DNA of 49,691 nt. Source: Candidatus Yanofskyibacteriota bacterium (GTDB lineage Bacteria; Patescibacteriota; Minisyncoccia; 2-02-FULL-40-12; GWA2-44-9). The stretch covers positions 1 to 49,691 of the forward strand of contig JADLBM010000024.1 of the NCBI GenBank assembly GCA_020847715.1, given 5' to 3'. A model generated the notes under the pieces. It was not told the DNA's origin. It was given only the letters and a program-made list of their open reading frames with translations, and ran no database searches. Within the stretch, counting starts at the first letter, position 1, and each line of letters starts with the position of its first letter. A program made the position numbers and the translations under genes. This document shows positions 1 through 10,557 of this stretch, in pieces.

Positions 1-120
1 AGAGAAAGCTGCCGCAGAGAAAGCTGCCGCAGAGAAAGCTGCCGCAGAGAAAGCTGCCGCAGAGAAAGCTGCCGCAGAGAAAGCTGCCGCAGAGAAAGCT
101 GCCGCAGAGAAAGCTGCCGC
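1..120 (+). repeat. Perfect tandem repeat, 15-bp unit agagaaagctgccgc x8, continuing past the left edge
   Basis: Eight identical units read directly; in frame, encoding EKAAA. Confidence 0.98.
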
Positions 121-1195
121 AGAGCTGAGGCCCGAGGAGCCCAGCGCAGAACATTCTACGGAAAAGACCGCGCCCGTAGAGGTGGGGCCAAAGCCGAAGA
201 GGGAGGGGTTCCTGTCGCGTTTCTGGGAGTGGATGGAGGAGAAGCCTGCAATCGAAATCTGGCTGGACGGTCAGCGGGCAAGACCATTCGCCGCAATCAA
301 CGGATATTTTCAGGGTCGCGCCGAGGGGAAGCTCCAGCTTGCCGAGGATCGACTAAAAGAATATGAGAGGAAACTCGCCGGAGCGGGGCTATTCAAGAAG
401 ATGTGGTACGGCGAGCGGATTGTCGAGTGGCAGGAACGGGTTGCGGAGCTTACCGCAAAAGCTGAAGCGTGGAACATCTGGCGCGAAACTCATGTTGAGC
501 GGCACAGGACATTTGCGCGTGGCGTCATCGACAGATACGAACAAGAGCTCGCTCCGTATCGCGGGCTCGCACATGATTTTTCAAGTCGCATGGATGTCCA
601 GCAAAACATTCGCGTGGCGCTTGCTCAGAAGCGGGATGAGGCCATGAAGCTTCTCGTGGAGACGGAATCGGCTGGAAGGAAGGGTCGCTGGACGGTGAGG
701 CCGGATGCTCGACGCGAGGTCGACCGCATCCGAAAACAGATTGAAGAAATCAATCGGCGTATTCGCCAAGCGGAAAGGGCTGTAGAGATGAATCGTACAG
801 AGCTCGGGAGAGTTCATGCGAAGATTCGCGAAGGGGAGCTGAAGAGGGATGCGGTCGCCGCAAGCATGAAGTTCCCCGAGTTCGATGCGTTGCGCACCTA
901 TGCACGACCGAAAGAGACGGTTCCGGCGCCCGCCAGCGAGAAGATTGAGTTGCGCAAGTGGGACACGGCGAAATTTATTGAAGCGTGGAACGGCCTCGGC
1001 CTTGTGCGCATTGAAGATGAGCAAGGATTCATCACGCATGTCGAGCGAGAGCGTGAGGTGAGTGGCGCGAGCGGACTACCAACCACGGAGGAGCTTCTCG
1101 ATCTCGTATCGTCGTACATTGAGGGGGCGGGTATTTCGAAGGCGCAGAAGCAGCAACTGAAGCGAGACAAGCAATTTTTCCTTGATAACGCATAA
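2..1195 (+). CDS. Hypothetical coiled-coil protein with N-terminal (EKAAA)n repeat; 5' end lies outside the window
   Basis: The frame of ORF 182..1195 stays open to position 2 as GAG AAA GCT GCC GCA repeats; the 182 GTG is internal; long charged helical body. Confidence 0.8.
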   Translation, partial: EKAAAEKAAAEKAAAEKAAAEKAAAEKAAAEKAAAEKAAAELRPEEPSAEHSTEKTAPVEVGPKPKREGFLSRFWEWMEEKPAIEIWLDGQRARPFAAINGYFQGRAEGKLQLAEDRLKEYERKLAGAGLFKKMWYGERIVEWQERVAELTAKAEAWNIWRETHVERHRTFARGVIDRYEQELAPYRGLAHDFSSRMDVQQNIRVALAQKRDEAMKLLVETESAGRKGRWTVRPDARREVDRIRKQIEEINRRIRQAERAVEMNRTELGRVHAKIREGELKRDAVAASMKFPEFDALRTYARPKETVPAPASEKIELRKWDTAKFIEAWNGLGLVRIEDEQGFITHVEREREVSGASGLPTTEELLDLVSSYIEGAGISKAQKQQLKRDKQFFLDNA

Positions 1196-1200
1196 CCACC

Positions 1201-1560
1201 ATGGTGACGAAACGTACACAACGGAGCGCTGATACGGATGCTGGAAAACCATCGGCGCAGGATGAAGCCCGCGTTGCAGCTCTCGCGGCATTTGCCGACG
1301 GCTTAGAGCGAGACACGCTGCTCTACGGTTCCGCACTGGACGGCATGGAGCCGCAGATCGAGGCAGCAAGGGTCGCGCTTGATACCTACGGACTTGAAGC
1401 TCGGCTGAGTGCTACCGACCAGAAGGTCGCCGAAGAAGCGGATGCCATTCTTCGCGACGATCTTCAGGGGTTGGCTCAAATTGAAGCCGAAATGGACGAG
1501 GACGATGGTCGTGAGAGTGCCGTCTTGGCGAAAGACCGGCAGGAACCTCCGCATGCGTAA
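1201..1560 (+). CDS. Hypothetical protein
   Basis: 119-aa ORF, ATG, 5 nt after the previous stop. Confidence 0.6.
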   Translation: MVTKRTQRSADTDAGKPSAQDEARVAALAAFADGLERDTLLYGSALDGMEPQIEAARVALDTYGLEARLSATDQKVAEEADAILRDDLQGLAQIEAEMDEDDGRESAVLAKDRQEPPHA

Positions 1561-1609
1561 GGGCGTTTCGCGTTCGCAGAGGGCCCTTCCATACGGGCCC
1601 CGTTTGTGG

Positions 1610-1615
1610 TATAAT
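1610..1615 (+). promoter_or_regulatory. -10 element TATAAT for rnpB
   Basis: TATAAT about 7 nt upstream of the inferred rnpB 5' end. Confidence 0.6.
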
Positions 1616-1621
1616 GGACTC

Positions 1622-2040
1622 GTTGGTGCATGCAGGCTGTCGCCCCGTACAATCTCTTTCGAGCTGTATGGGGAGGAAAGTCCGAGCACTTCTCCTTGGA
1701 AACAAGGATAAAAAGGTAGCAGGTAACCCCTGTCTGGCGTAAGCCAAGAGGTGCGAGCAGAGACGTCCGGCCCCGAAAGGGGCGGGAGAGCGAACCCAAT
1801 GTTCTTGATCTATCAGGGACAGAGCTCAATCGCAGTCGCGGGTCCAAGACTGCGGGTGAAACGGCTAAATCCTTACCCGGGTGCAAGTACAGCGTTCTCC
1901 GACATCCCGTAAGGGATTGTCGGGGTTCGAAAAGTTCGTACGCTACAGGTGCGTGGCGACACGCATCGCAGAGAAATGACCGCCACCTGCTTTCCGGAGG
2001 AGAGCGGGCACAGAACTCGGCTTATCGCATGCATCGACCG
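1622..2040 (+). ncRNA. rnpB: RNase P RNA, bacterial type
   Basis: Hallmark gaggaaagtccgagc near the 5' end; gcagagaaatgaccgcc and acagaactcggcttat near the 3' end; terminal gcatgca pairing; ends approximate. Confidence 0.93.
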
Positions 2041-2041
2041 A

Positions 2042-2066
2042 CACCCGCCCGTAAGGGCGGGTGTCG
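2042..2066 (+). terminator. Hairpin downstream of rnpB
   Basis: cacccgcccgtaagggcgggtgt. Confidence 0.6.
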
Positions 2067-2105
2067 CGTTGAGAGGGGGTGGTATTTGTGCTAGGTTGTG
2101 GCCGC

Positions 2106-3497
2106 ATGAAGAAGGGGGATTTCATCTTCAATATCATACGGGTTCCCGCCGATTTCCTGATGCTTATCGCGGGAGGTGTTTTAACGTACCTCGTGCGTAC
2201 CGAGATTCTCGACCAGTGGCGTCCGGTACTCTTTGGACCGCAGCTCCCGTTCGACCGCTTTTTTGGTCTTATTCTCGCGGTATCCGTGCTCTTCGTAGCG
2301 GTATATGCGGTGAGTGGGTTGTATGCGATGAAGCTTCGGATGACCGTTCCGCAGGAGGCGGTTCGTATTATGGTGGCATCCAGCGCGGCGATGATGGTGG
2401 TCATTTTGGCGATTTTCGTGCGCGCGGAAGCGTTCAACTCCCGCTTCTTGGTCCTTGGGTACTGGGCCATGGCCATTGGCGCTGTTCTGACCGGACGTCT
2501 GTTGATGCGCATCATCTATCGACGGCTGACCGTGCGCTACGATCTGGGGGCGCACCGTGTTCTGCTCATTGGGAACGACGATGTTGCTGCGCGGCTCGCG
2601 CATACAATGCGTTCCGACCCTTCGCTCGGCTATCGCGTGGTGCGCACACTCACCGATCCCGATATCGCCGCAGTTGTGGCGATTATTGAGGATCCTGGCG
2701 TCCAAGAGGTCATCTTGGCGTCACCGGAGTATCCGGCGGAGCGTATTGTGCAGCTTGTTGAGTTGTGCCATGAGCGGCATGTGATGTTCAAATTCGTCCC
2801 GAACATCTACCGCACCCTGACGACGCACTACGATGTCGACTCCATCGGGCACATCCCACTCATCCAGCTCCGCAGGACGGCCCTCGACGGGTGGGGCCGA
2901 GTATTCAAGCGAGCGACGGATATCGTCGGGAGTATTGGTGCGCTTGTGGCGCTTGCGCCCGTATTCGCGGTTGTTGCGTTCGCCATCAAGTGGGAGACTG
3001 AGGGGCCGGTGTTCGTACGTCTCAGGCGCATGAGCAGGAGTCGAGAGTTCGACCTCCTGAAGTTCCGTTCGATGATCAACAATGCGCACGAGTTGAACGG
3101 GTATCTTCGTGCGCTGGGAAACGACCGGCGTGATGGCGGGCCGCTATGGAAAATGAAACATGACCCTCGAGTGACGGGTGTCGGGCGGGTTATTCGCAAG
3201 TACCGAATCGATGAGTTCCCGCAGTTCTGGAATGTACTGCGCGGCGACATGAGCCTCGTCGGCCCGCGACCCCACCAACCTGACGAGATAGCGAAGTACG
3301 AGCGGCACCACCGCCGCGTGCTTGCCATCAAGTCGGGAGCGACGGGGATGGTGCAGTCGTCAGGCGCGAGCGATATGCCGTTCGAGGAGGAGGTTGCGCT
3401 CGATACGTTCTACATCGAGAATTGGTCGTGGTGGCTCGATGCGCGCATTATCGCGAAGACGGTGGTACGACTATTCAGAGATCGTTCAGCGGTGTAG
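2106..3497 (+). CDS. Exopolysaccharide biosynthesis polyprenyl glycosylphosphotransferase (bacterial sugar transferase)
   Basis: Multi-TM N-terminus; C-terminal KRATDIVGS...EGPVFVRLRRMSR...KFRSM...RKYRIDEFPQFWNVLRGDMSLVGPRP. Confidence 0.93.
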   Translation: MKKGDFIFNIIRVPADFLMLIAGGVLTYLVRTEILDQWRPVLFGPQLPFDRFFGLILAVSVLFVAVYAVSGLYAMKLRMTVPQEAVRIMVASSAAMMVVILAIFVRAEAFNSRFLVLGYWAMAIGAVLTGRLLMRIIYRRLTVRYDLGAHRVLLIGNDDVAARLAHTMRSDPSLGYRVVRTLTDPDIAAVVAIIEDPGVQEVILASPEYPAERIVQLVELCHERHVMFKFVPNIYRTLTTHYDVDSIGHIPLIQLRRTALDGWGRVFKRATDIVGSIGALVALAPVFAVVAFAIKWETEGPVFVRLRRMSRSREFDLLKFRSMINNAHELNGYLRALGNDRRDGGPLWKMKHDPRVTGVGRVIRKYRIDEFPQFWNVLRGDMSLVGPRPHQPDEIAKYERHHRRVLAIKSGATGMVQSSGASDMPFEEEVALDTFYIENWSWWLDARIIAKTVVRLFRDRSAV

Positions 3498-3506
3498 CGT
3501 GTTCCC

Positions 3507-4592
3507 ATGAAGCTCGCCATCATCCACGAATATTTGAATCAGTACGGAGGGGCCGAGCGCGTACTGCAGGTGCTGCTCGCGATGTTCCCGCGCGCACCTA
3601 TCTATACGACGCTGTACGACCGTGGACTCACGGGCGGCGTCTTCGAAGGGCGGACGATTCGCACCTCGTTCATCCAGCATCTTCCGTTGGCGCGCCGATG
3701 GCACCATCTGTATTCACCGCTCATGCCGCTCGCGGTCGAAGGATTCGATACGCGAGCATTCGATACGGTGCTCTCGGTGTCGGCGTCGTTCGCGAAAGGA
3801 GTGCTGACCGCTCCGGGGACGCGGCATATTTGCTACTGCCTCACGCCGCCACGATTTCTATGGGACGACAGCCAGCGGTTCGTCCAACGGTTCGGGTATC
3901 CGTTGCCTATCGGAAAGCTCGCTCCGCTGGCGCTTTCGTATTTGCGGGTATGGGATGTGCAAGCCGCTCAGCGTGTCGACCAGTGGGTTGCCATTTCTGA
4001 TTATGTGCGGAGACGCATCGGGAAGTACTACGGGAAGGACGCGACGGTAGTGTATCCTCCCGTGAATGTCTCGAAGTTTACCGTGAGCCACGCGTCGGGG
4101 GACTATTGGCTGATGGTCGGTCGTTTGGTGGCATACAAAAACTTCGATCTTGCCATTCAAGCGTTCAACCGTCTCGGGTGGCCACTGAAAATCGTCGGGA
4201 CTGGTGTGGAGGAGCGTCGACTGCGGGCGCTTGCGGGGCCAACGATTGAGTTTCTGGGGTCCGTCTCGGACGAGCGGCTCAATGAGCTGTACGGGAACGC
4301 GCGAGCGCTCCTCTTTCCGCAAGAGGAAGATTTCGGCATTGTACCGCTGGAGGCGATGGCGGCCGGTCGGCCGGTCATTGCGTTTCGCGGTGGGGGAGCG
4401 AAGGAGACCATCATCGATCGCATTACGGGAGTGTTTTTCGAGGAGCAGACGGTCGAAGATCTCATGGCCGCTGTCGATCGTTCAAGTCGTATGAAGTGGC
4501 TTCCGACCGTATGCCGCGGACAGGCCGAGCGTTTTGATATTCCTGTGTTTCAGAAGAAAATGGAAGCCGTACTCGCGAACAATCGGTACTAG
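3507..4592 (+). CDS. Glycosyltransferase family 4
   Basis: MKLAIIHEYLNQYGGAERVL...; PQEEDFGIVPLEAMAAGRPVIAFRGGGAKETI. Confidence 0.92.
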   Translation: MKLAIIHEYLNQYGGAERVLQVLLAMFPRAPIYTTLYDRGLTGGVFEGRTIRTSFIQHLPLARRWHHLYSPLMPLAVEGFDTRAFDTVLSVSASFAKGVLTAPGTRHICYCLTPPRFLWDDSQRFVQRFGYPLPIGKLAPLALSYLRVWDVQAAQRVDQWVAISDYVRRRIGKYYGKDATVVYPPVNVSKFTVSHASGDYWLMVGRLVAYKNFDLAIQAFNRLGWPLKIVGTGVEERRLRALAGPTIEFLGSVSDERLNELYGNARALLFPQEEDFGIVPLEAMAAGRPVIAFRGGGAKETIIDRITGVFFEEQTVEDLMAAVDRSSRMKWLPTVCRGQAERFDIPVFQKKMEAVLANNRY

Positions 4593-4595
4593 ACC

Positions 4596-5747
4596 ATGGT
4601 CATCGGCATCGATATCCGAGTGTTGGGGACGGGGCGCGTGAGCGGCATCGAAGAGTATACCGAGCAGCTGCTCGCACATCTGCTCCCACTCGACGGCTCG
4701 GTGCAGTGGAAGCTGTTTTTTGCCGGCAGACATCAGCTCGCACGCAGGCCGTGGATGGACCTGCCGAATGTCTCCCTCTACGATGCGCGCACCTCGAATC
4801 GCGTGTTGTGGGCGAGGACATGGCTTACCGGCCGGCCGCATCTAGATCGTCTCGTGGGCGGAGCAGATGCATTCTTCTTTCCGCACTTCCTCCTCGGAGA
4901 ACTCTCATCGGATTGTCGACGGGTTATGACGTGGCACGATCTCTCGTATGAGCGCATGCCCTACCTGCTGTCGTGGCATCGGCGACGGTGGCACGATGTA
5001 CAGATGCGGCCCCGAACGCACGCGCGGGCATCAGATCGCGTAATCGCGGTGTCTCAGGCGACCGCGGACGATTTGGTGCAGCTCTATGGTATTCCGCAGG
5101 AGCGGATATCCGTGGTGCACTCCGGCATCGATCCACAGCTCCGCCGTGCAAGCGAGCAGGACATCGCGAGGTGGAGAGAGCGCCATGGAATTGTGAACCC
5201 GTTCATTCTCGCGCTTGGCACGCGAGAGCCACGGAAGAATTTGCCAGCGCTTGTGCGCGCGTGGGATGCGCTTCGGCGGCGAGGCGATATGCGGAGAGTT
5301 GACCTCGTGCTTGTCGGGCAGGATGGCTGGCTCGAGGGTCCGCTGTATGAGGCAATCCGCACCTCGAAGGATCCTCATCGCGTCCGTTTCGTCGGACCCA
5401 TTGATGCACAGGACCGCGCATGCGCGCTTTCAGCCGCCTCCGTGCTCGCATACCCGTCGCTGTTGGAGGGGTTCGGATTTCCTCCGCTGGAGGCGATGGC
5501 ATGCGGAACACCGGTGGTTGCCTCTGCAACGTCGTCGCTCATTGAGGTGGTAGGGGATGCGGGTATCCTCGTCGATCCGTATCGGGTCGACGGTCTCGCG
5601 GGAGCCCTTGAGGCTGTGCTCCAAGACGCCGGACTTCGTTCGCGGATGGCCGCAAAAGGGTATGAGCGCGCCGCACGGTTCACATGGAGCACGGCTGCTG
5701 AGCGGACGCTTGCGGTGTTGCGCTCGGTGGCGGAGAGCACGACGTAG
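4596..5747 (+). CDS. Glycosyltransferase family 4/1
   Basis: [11 protein letters not shown]...; [25 protein letters not shown]. Confidence 0.92.
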   Translation: MVIGIDIRVLGTGRVSGIEEYTEQLLAHLLPLDGSVQWKLFFAGRHQLARRPWMDLPNVSLYDARTSNRVLWARTWLTGRPHLDRLVGGADAFFFPHFLLGELSSDCRRVMTWHDLSYERMPYLLSWHRRRWHDVQMRPRTHARASDRVIAVSQATADDLVQLYGIPQERISVVHSGIDPQLRRASEQDIARWRERHGIVNPFILALGTREPRKNLPALVRAWDALRRRGDMRRVDLVLVGQDGWLEGPLYEAIRTSKDPHRVRFVGPIDAQDRACALSAASVLAYPSLLEGFGFPPLEAMACGTPVVASATSSLIEVVGDAGILVDPYRVDGLAGALEAVLQDAGLRSRMAAKGYERAARFTWSTAAERTLAVLRSVAESTT

Positions 5748-5769
5748 CGGCGTGGTATACTGGATAGGT

Positions 5770-7869
5770 ATGCCCCGTCGTCTCACCGACGTTGTTTCGG
5801 ATGATATCGTGCGCGAGCTTAAAGGCGCGCTGTTGACGAGCGAGGACGCTCCTGCGCGCATGGTTCCCGTCGATGCGTTTTCCCGCTCCCGACGCTCACC
5901 GGTCGTATCTCTGCCGGGTCACAATTCCGGAGGTCAGTGGAAGGCGGTCCTGAGCCTTGCGCCGTGGTTTCTTGGTGCTGGTGTGGTTATCGTTGGGCTT
6001 CTCTATATCAGTCAGTACGGCATGAGCGTAAAGGGGCGGGTGGTCCAGCAGGGGAGCGCTGCCATTGGATATCTGGTGAGTGCGAAGGACAGTATGGAGC
6101 GCCTCGATGTGGAGCGAGCGCACGACGACCTTCAGCGTGCGCGGGATGCATTTGATGGAGCTGGTCAGGAGCTCGACATACTCGGACCCGCGTTTACGGG
6201 TTTCTTGGCGCGCGTGCCAGGGTTCTCGTCGTTGCGTGTCGGGCAGGATCTCCTTAACGCCGGACGGCTGCTCTCTGACGCGGGCATTGCGCTCTCTGAC
6301 GCATTGGGTGCGATGTCGAACACCGGAGGGCTCTTGGATGAGAAGGGGACCGGGCGCACCACATTTGGTGAGGTGTTCCTCCCGCTCCAGGAGGGACTTG
6401 CTCGCGCACGGGATGACATCGATCGCGCGCAGCAGCTCCTTGCGGGCATCGACGATGCAGAAGTTCCGGAAGGTCAGCGCGAGCAATTCACCGCGTTGAA
6501 AGATCGGCTCCCCGCACTTCGCGCGCTTGTTGATCGCGGCGCCGCCGCGACGGTATTCCTTTCGCGACTGACGGGGACCGATCGCCCGCAGCGATATCTT
6601 GTCCTCTTTTCGAACTCGAGCGAGCTTCGACCGACGGGGGGATTTCCGGGGAGTTACGGCATTCTGACATTCGAGAACGGGAAGGTGAAAGATTTTCGCG
6701 CCGATGATGTATACAATCCTGACGGACAGATTAAAGATCTCATCGTGCCGCCCCTCCAGCTACAGCACATCACTCCGAGCTGGGGGATGCGTGATGCCGG
6801 ATGGTGGGCGGACTGGCCAACATCTGCGAAGAAGACGATGGCGTACTGGGAGCGTGGCGGAGGCGCCGCGGTTGATGGCGTGCTTAGCATCAAGCCCGAT
6901 GTGCTCGCCGGCATTCTCGCAATCACCGGACCCATCTCGATGCCGGCGTATGATCTCGTGCTGACTGCGGAGAACGCGCTTCCCATGCTTCAGCTGGAAG
7001 TGGAGAGTAAGAAGACGGCTCAGCCGAAGCAAATCATCGTTGATCTCGCTCCGCTCATCCTTGACCGTTTGGCACGCGCCCCCGCGGCGCAGTGGGGGAA
7101 GATTCTCGTTCTCTTTAAGGAGGCGCTCGATGCGCGCGATGTGATGATGTATTTCGACAACGATGCGCTCGAGAAGTTTGTTGTCGCCGAAGGATGGGAC
7201 GGCTCAGTGCGGGATACGGGCGGCGACTATCTCATGGTCAATATTGCGAATGTGAAAGGAGCAAAGAGTGATGCGGTCACCAATACTTCAGCCAAGCTTG
7301 AAAGCTGGCTTGAGGACGGCGCTATGGTGCACCGGCTCACGCTCACGCGGCGGCACAATGGTGGCGCAAGCGACTACGGGTTCTACAACAAGCCGAACCA
7401 TTCATGGGTGCGCGTGCTGGTTCCCAGCGGTGCGGTGCTTCGCGGTATCACCGGCAATGAACAGCCGGCATACCGACCGCTCCTGAACTACGCGACCGAG
7501 AAAACCGCGCTCCGCGACGGCGACCTCCAGAAGCTCGAAGATACCTACCGGGAGGGGGCTGGTGGTGCGACGCTGTTCGAGGAATCGGGGAAGACCGGAT
7601 TCGGATTTTGGATGTCAGTGGATCCTGGAACAACAGGTTCCGTCCAGCTCGAGTATGTTGTCCCCGCGAAGTTTGTGTCCAGCGACTACACGCTGTACCT
7701 CCAGCGTCAGCCTGGGCTCGATTTCAGCGATGTCGAGGTGACCATCCAGAAAACGGGCGGCGTGAGCGTGAAGCACGCTGAGCCTGCCATGATTGAGTGG
7801 CCGGATTCGTGGCGCCTCCACACCACGCTTCCGCGCGACCTCACGCTCTCCGCGAAGATTGCGCGCTAG
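5770..7869 (+). CDS. DUF4012 domain membrane protein
   Basis: TM helix, then [32 protein letters not shown]; start chosen at ATG 8 nt after TATACT. Confidence 0.88.
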   Translation: MPRRLTDVVSDDIVRELKGALLTSEDAPARMVPVDAFSRSRRSPVVSLPGHNSGGQWKAVLSLAPWFLGAGVVIVGLLYISQYGMSVKGRVVQQGSAAIGYLVSAKDSMERLDVERAHDDLQRARDAFDGAGQELDILGPAFTGFLARVPGFSSLRVGQDLLNAGRLLSDAGIALSDALGAMSNTGGLLDEKGTGRTTFGEVFLPLQEGLARARDDIDRAQQLLAGIDDAEVPEGQREQFTALKDRLPALRALVDRGAAATVFLSRLTGTDRPQRYLVLFSNSSELRPTGGFPGSYGILTFENGKVKDFRADDVYNPDGQIKDLIVPPLQLQHITPSWGMRDAGWWADWPTSAKKTMAYWERGGGAAVDGVLSIKPDVLAGILAITGPISMPAYDLVLTAENALPMLQLEVESKKTAQPKQIIVDLAPLILDRLARAPAAQWGKILVLFKEALDARDVMMYFDNDALEKFVVAEGWDGSVRDTGGDYLMVNIANVKGAKSDAVTNTSAKLESWLEDGAMVHRLTLTRRHNGGASDYGFYNKPNHSWVRVLVPSGAVLRGITGNEQPAYRPLLNYATEKTALRDGDLQKLEDTYREGAGGATLFEESGKTGFGFWMSVDPGTTGSVQLEYVVPAKFVSSDYTLYLQRQPGLDFSDVEVTIQKTGGVSVKHAEPAMIEWPDSWRLHTTLPRDLTLSAKIAR

Positions 7870-7938
7870 AGGAGATTTTGGAGTGCGGACGCAAGTCCTT
7901 TTTCTGTGCGGAAAAACGTGGTATAGTGCGGAACTGTT

Positions 7939-9735
7939 ATGGCTCAAGAGATACGGAATTTTTGTATTATCGCGCATATCGACCACGGAAAGTCCACGCT
8001 TGCGGACCGTTTTTTGGAGCTGACCGATACCGTCCAGAAGCGGCAGATGAAGGAGCAGTACCTGGACACGATGGACTTGGAGCGTGAGCGTGGCATTACC
8101 ATCAAGCTTCAGCCGGTCCGCATGCACTACGCGCTCGACGGCGTTGACTACGAACTCAACCTCATCGATACGCCGGGGCATGTGGACTTTTCCTACGAAG
8201 TCTCGCGCTCGCTTGCCGCTGTTGAGGGCGCCATCCTGCTGGTGGATGCCACCAAGGGCGTGCAAGCGCAGACGCTTGCGAACCTCCATTTGGCCCAGCG
8301 GCAAGGCCTCACCATTATTCCTGCGGTGAACAAAGTGGATATGGCGAACGCGCGCACTGCGCAGGTGAAAGAGGAGCTGTCGTATTTACTGGGTGTGGAG
8401 GAATCGGAGATTCTGGAAATCTCGGGAAAGACCGGACACAACGTGCAGCAGCTGCTCGAGCGCGTCATCCGGAAGGTGCCGGCGCCTTCGGAGCGGTGGC
8501 ATGACACATGGACGCGGGCCATCATTTTCGACTCGACCTTCGACGCGTACAAAGGCGTCATCGCCTTCGTGCGTATCGTGTCCGGTTCCATTCGGCAGAA
8601 CGACAAAATCATGGCGTGGGCGACCCGCGGCCGCGCCGATGCGCTGGAGGTTGGCTACTTCGCACCGCGACTGGTTGCGGCAAAACAGTTGAACGCGGGA
8701 CAAATTGGCTATGTGGCAACCGGACTGAAGGACCCGGGAGAGATTCGCGTCGGCGACACGCTCACGCTCGCAGGCACCGACCCGGCGGCATTTGAGCCGC
8801 TCCCGGGGTATCGCGAGATGCGCCCGATGGTGTTCGCGAGCTTCTTTCCCGAGAACGGCGAGCAGTACGACGAGCTGAAAGACGCACTCGGAAAGCTGAA
8901 GCTCACTGATGCGGCCTTGCAGTACGAGCCGGAGTCGTCGGCTGGATTGGGAAGAGGATTCCGCCTCGGATTCTTGGGGATGCTTCACGTGGAGATTGTG
9001 ACCGAACGGCTGAGTCGGGAGTTCGGCTTGAAGCTCATCGTGACGACGCCTTCCGTGCAGTACGACGTGCTGATGAGCGACGGAACAACCGAGTATGTTA
9101 GGTCCGCCGCGCTCCTGCCCGATCCGTCACGGTGGAGTCAGATTGCCGAGCCCATCGTTTCGCTTGAGATTATTCTTCCGGCGACCTATCTGGGTGCGGT
9201 GATGGAGCTTGTCGCGACCATCCGGAACACCTATGTCGCGACTGAATACATCGGAACCGAGACGGCGGTGCTGAAATACACCGTGCCGCTCTCGGAGATC
9301 GTGACCGAGTTCTACGACCACCTCAAGTCGGTCTCGCAGGGGTATGCGTCGATGAGCTATGAGCCGGCCGGAGTTCAGGTGCACGATCTGGTCCGACTCG
9401 ATATTCTGGTCGCAGGAGAGCTGGTCGAGCCGTTTTCTCGTATTGTTCCTCGCGAGCAGGCGCAGTACATCGGGCGTGCTATGGTGACGAAGTTGAAAGA
9501 GGTTCTGCCGAAGCAGTGGTTCGAGGTCACCCTGCAGGCCGCGCTGGGTGGGAAGATTATTGCCCGCGAGACCATTAGCGCACTACGGAAAGATGTGACC
9601 GGATACCTGTATGGCGGTGATGTGACGCGGAAAATGAAGCTCTTGAAGAAGCAGTCGGAGGGGAAGAAGCGCATGAAAGCCGAGGGGCGGGTTCAAATCC
9701 CACACGATGTGTTCCTGAAGATGCTGAAGAAGTAG
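7939..9735 (+). CDS. lepA: Elongation factor 4 (LepA)
   Basis: RNFCIIAHIDHGKSTLADR...; LepA C-terminal domain; 598 aa. Confidence 0.98.
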   Translation: MAQEIRNFCIIAHIDHGKSTLADRFLELTDTVQKRQMKEQYLDTMDLERERGITIKLQPVRMHYALDGVDYELNLIDTPGHVDFSYEVSRSLAAVEGAILLVDATKGVQAQTLANLHLAQRQGLTIIPAVNKVDMANARTAQVKEELSYLLGVEESEILEISGKTGHNVQQLLERVIRKVPAPSERWHDTWTRAIIFDSTFDAYKGVIAFVRIVSGSIRQNDKIMAWATRGRADALEVGYFAPRLVAAKQLNAGQIGYVATGLKDPGEIRVGDTLTLAGTDPAAFEPLPGYREMRPMVFASFFPENGEQYDELKDALGKLKLTDAALQYEPESSAGLGRGFRLGFLGMLHVEIVTERLSREFGLKLIVTTPSVQYDVLMSDGTTEYVRSAALLPDPSRWSQIAEPIVSLEIILPATYLGAVMELVATIRNTYVATEYIGTETAVLKYTVPLSEIVTEFYDHLKSVSQGYASMSYEPAGVQVHDLVRLDILVAGELVEPFSRIVPREQAQYIGRAMVTKLKEVLPKQWFEVTLQAALGGKIIARETISALRKDVTGYLYGGDVTRKMKLLKKQSEGKKRMKAEGRVQIPHDVFLKMLKK

Positions 9736-9744
9736 GGTATACTT

Positions 9745-9846
9745 CTAGCCGAGGAGCGGAATAAGGAGGAAGACGACCATGCTCGCGATCGTCACGAGCG
9801 CAATAGCGATGGAAATGAAGCGTTTTGTCTTGTCTTCGATGATCAT
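9745..9846 (-). CDS. Putative 33-aa single-TM protein
   Basis: Reverse strand ATG..TAG encodes MIIEDKTKRFISIAIALVTIASMVVFLLIPLLG; below the ORF-track size cutoff. Confidence 0.55.
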   Translation of the reverse strand: MIIEDKTKRFISIAIALVTIASMVVFLLIPLLG

Positions 9847-9891
9847 AGCATCGGAAGTGTATCGTGCCGGCCGGTACAGAGCAACCCCACT

Positions 9892-10263
9892 ATGCATCCT
9901 ATCGTACGGTCAAAAATAGCGACAGGTGCGCTGGTTCTTCTCGCAGGATGGTTCCTGATGTTGGCATTTGCGGCGGGAATGCGGCGGCACACCGCGGAAG
10001 GCGAGTTGCAGGGTCTGCAGCAGCGCATTGAGGACACGCAACGAGAAAACGCACGGCTTGCCGACGAGGTCGAGCGGATGCGGCGCCCGCAGTGGCTGGC
10101 TCTTTTGGCGCGGCAGCGTCTCAACTACCGGCAGCCCGGAGAGACCGTGGTGTTCGTGTACAAATCAGAGAAATCCGGTACAATAGTCGCGCCGCAACCC
10201 GCTCCTGACGATAGGCTGCGATGGCGTATCTGGTGGGACTGGTTGATCGGAAGCGGAAAGTAG
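9892..10263 (+). CDS. Septum formation initiator (FtsB/DivIC-like)
   Basis: TM helix plus coiled coil RIEDTQRENARLADEVERM; ARQRLNYRQPGETVVFV. Confidence 0.75.
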   Translation: MHPIVRSKIATGALVLLAGWFLMLAFAAGMRRHTAEGELQGLQQRIEDTQRENARLADEVERMRRPQWLALLARQRLNYRQPGETVVFVYKSEKSGTIVAPQPAPDDRLRWRIWWDWLIGSGK

Positions 10264-10288
10264 GGAAAGGCGGGCCTGCCCGCCGAAG

Positions 10289-10359
10289 GCGGGATTCGTA
10301 TAGTGGTAATACGTGACCTTCCCAAGGTTAAGACACGGGTTCGATTCCCGTATCCCGCT
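10289..10359 (+). tRNA. tRNA-Gly (CCC)
   Basis: GCGGGAT/ATCCCGC acceptor, loop TTCCCAA, T-loop GTTCGATTC; no encoded CCA. Confidence 0.95.
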
Positions 10360-10361
10360 CA

Positions 10362-10399
10362 GCAACCAAAAAGAGCCTACATGGGCTCTTTTTGGTTGC
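10362..10399 (+). terminator. Intrinsic terminator after tRNA-Gly, possibly bidirectional
   Basis: gcaaccaaaaagagcc-tacat-gggctctttttggttgc. Confidence 0.85.
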
Positions 10400-10411
10400 A
10401 GGGTAGAGAGT

Positions 10412-10557
10412 ATACGGGAATCGAACGGCCGGAGCGGTGCGCCCGCAGGAGCGGGCGCCGTGAGGCCCGGTCCTGAGGCGGAACCGCGCGACTGGCGGGG
10501 TTCCGACCGAAGGCGATTCCCAGAGTCGAAATGGCCGGAAGGATACGGGAATCGAAC
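10412..10557. repeat. tRNA-Gly-derived repeat pair: two copies of atacgggaatcgaac (10412-10426 and 10543-10557), both inverted relative to the tRNA T-arm
   Basis: Exact 15-mers, reverse complement of 10339-10353. Confidence 0.85.

Noticed and set aside
1303-1886. Overlapping antisense ORFs (e.g. 1303..1689 -, 1476..1886 -)
   Set aside because: They overlap a coding + strand gene and the RNase P RNA; no start context or family signal. High-GC codon structure produces spurious ORFs like these throughout the window.
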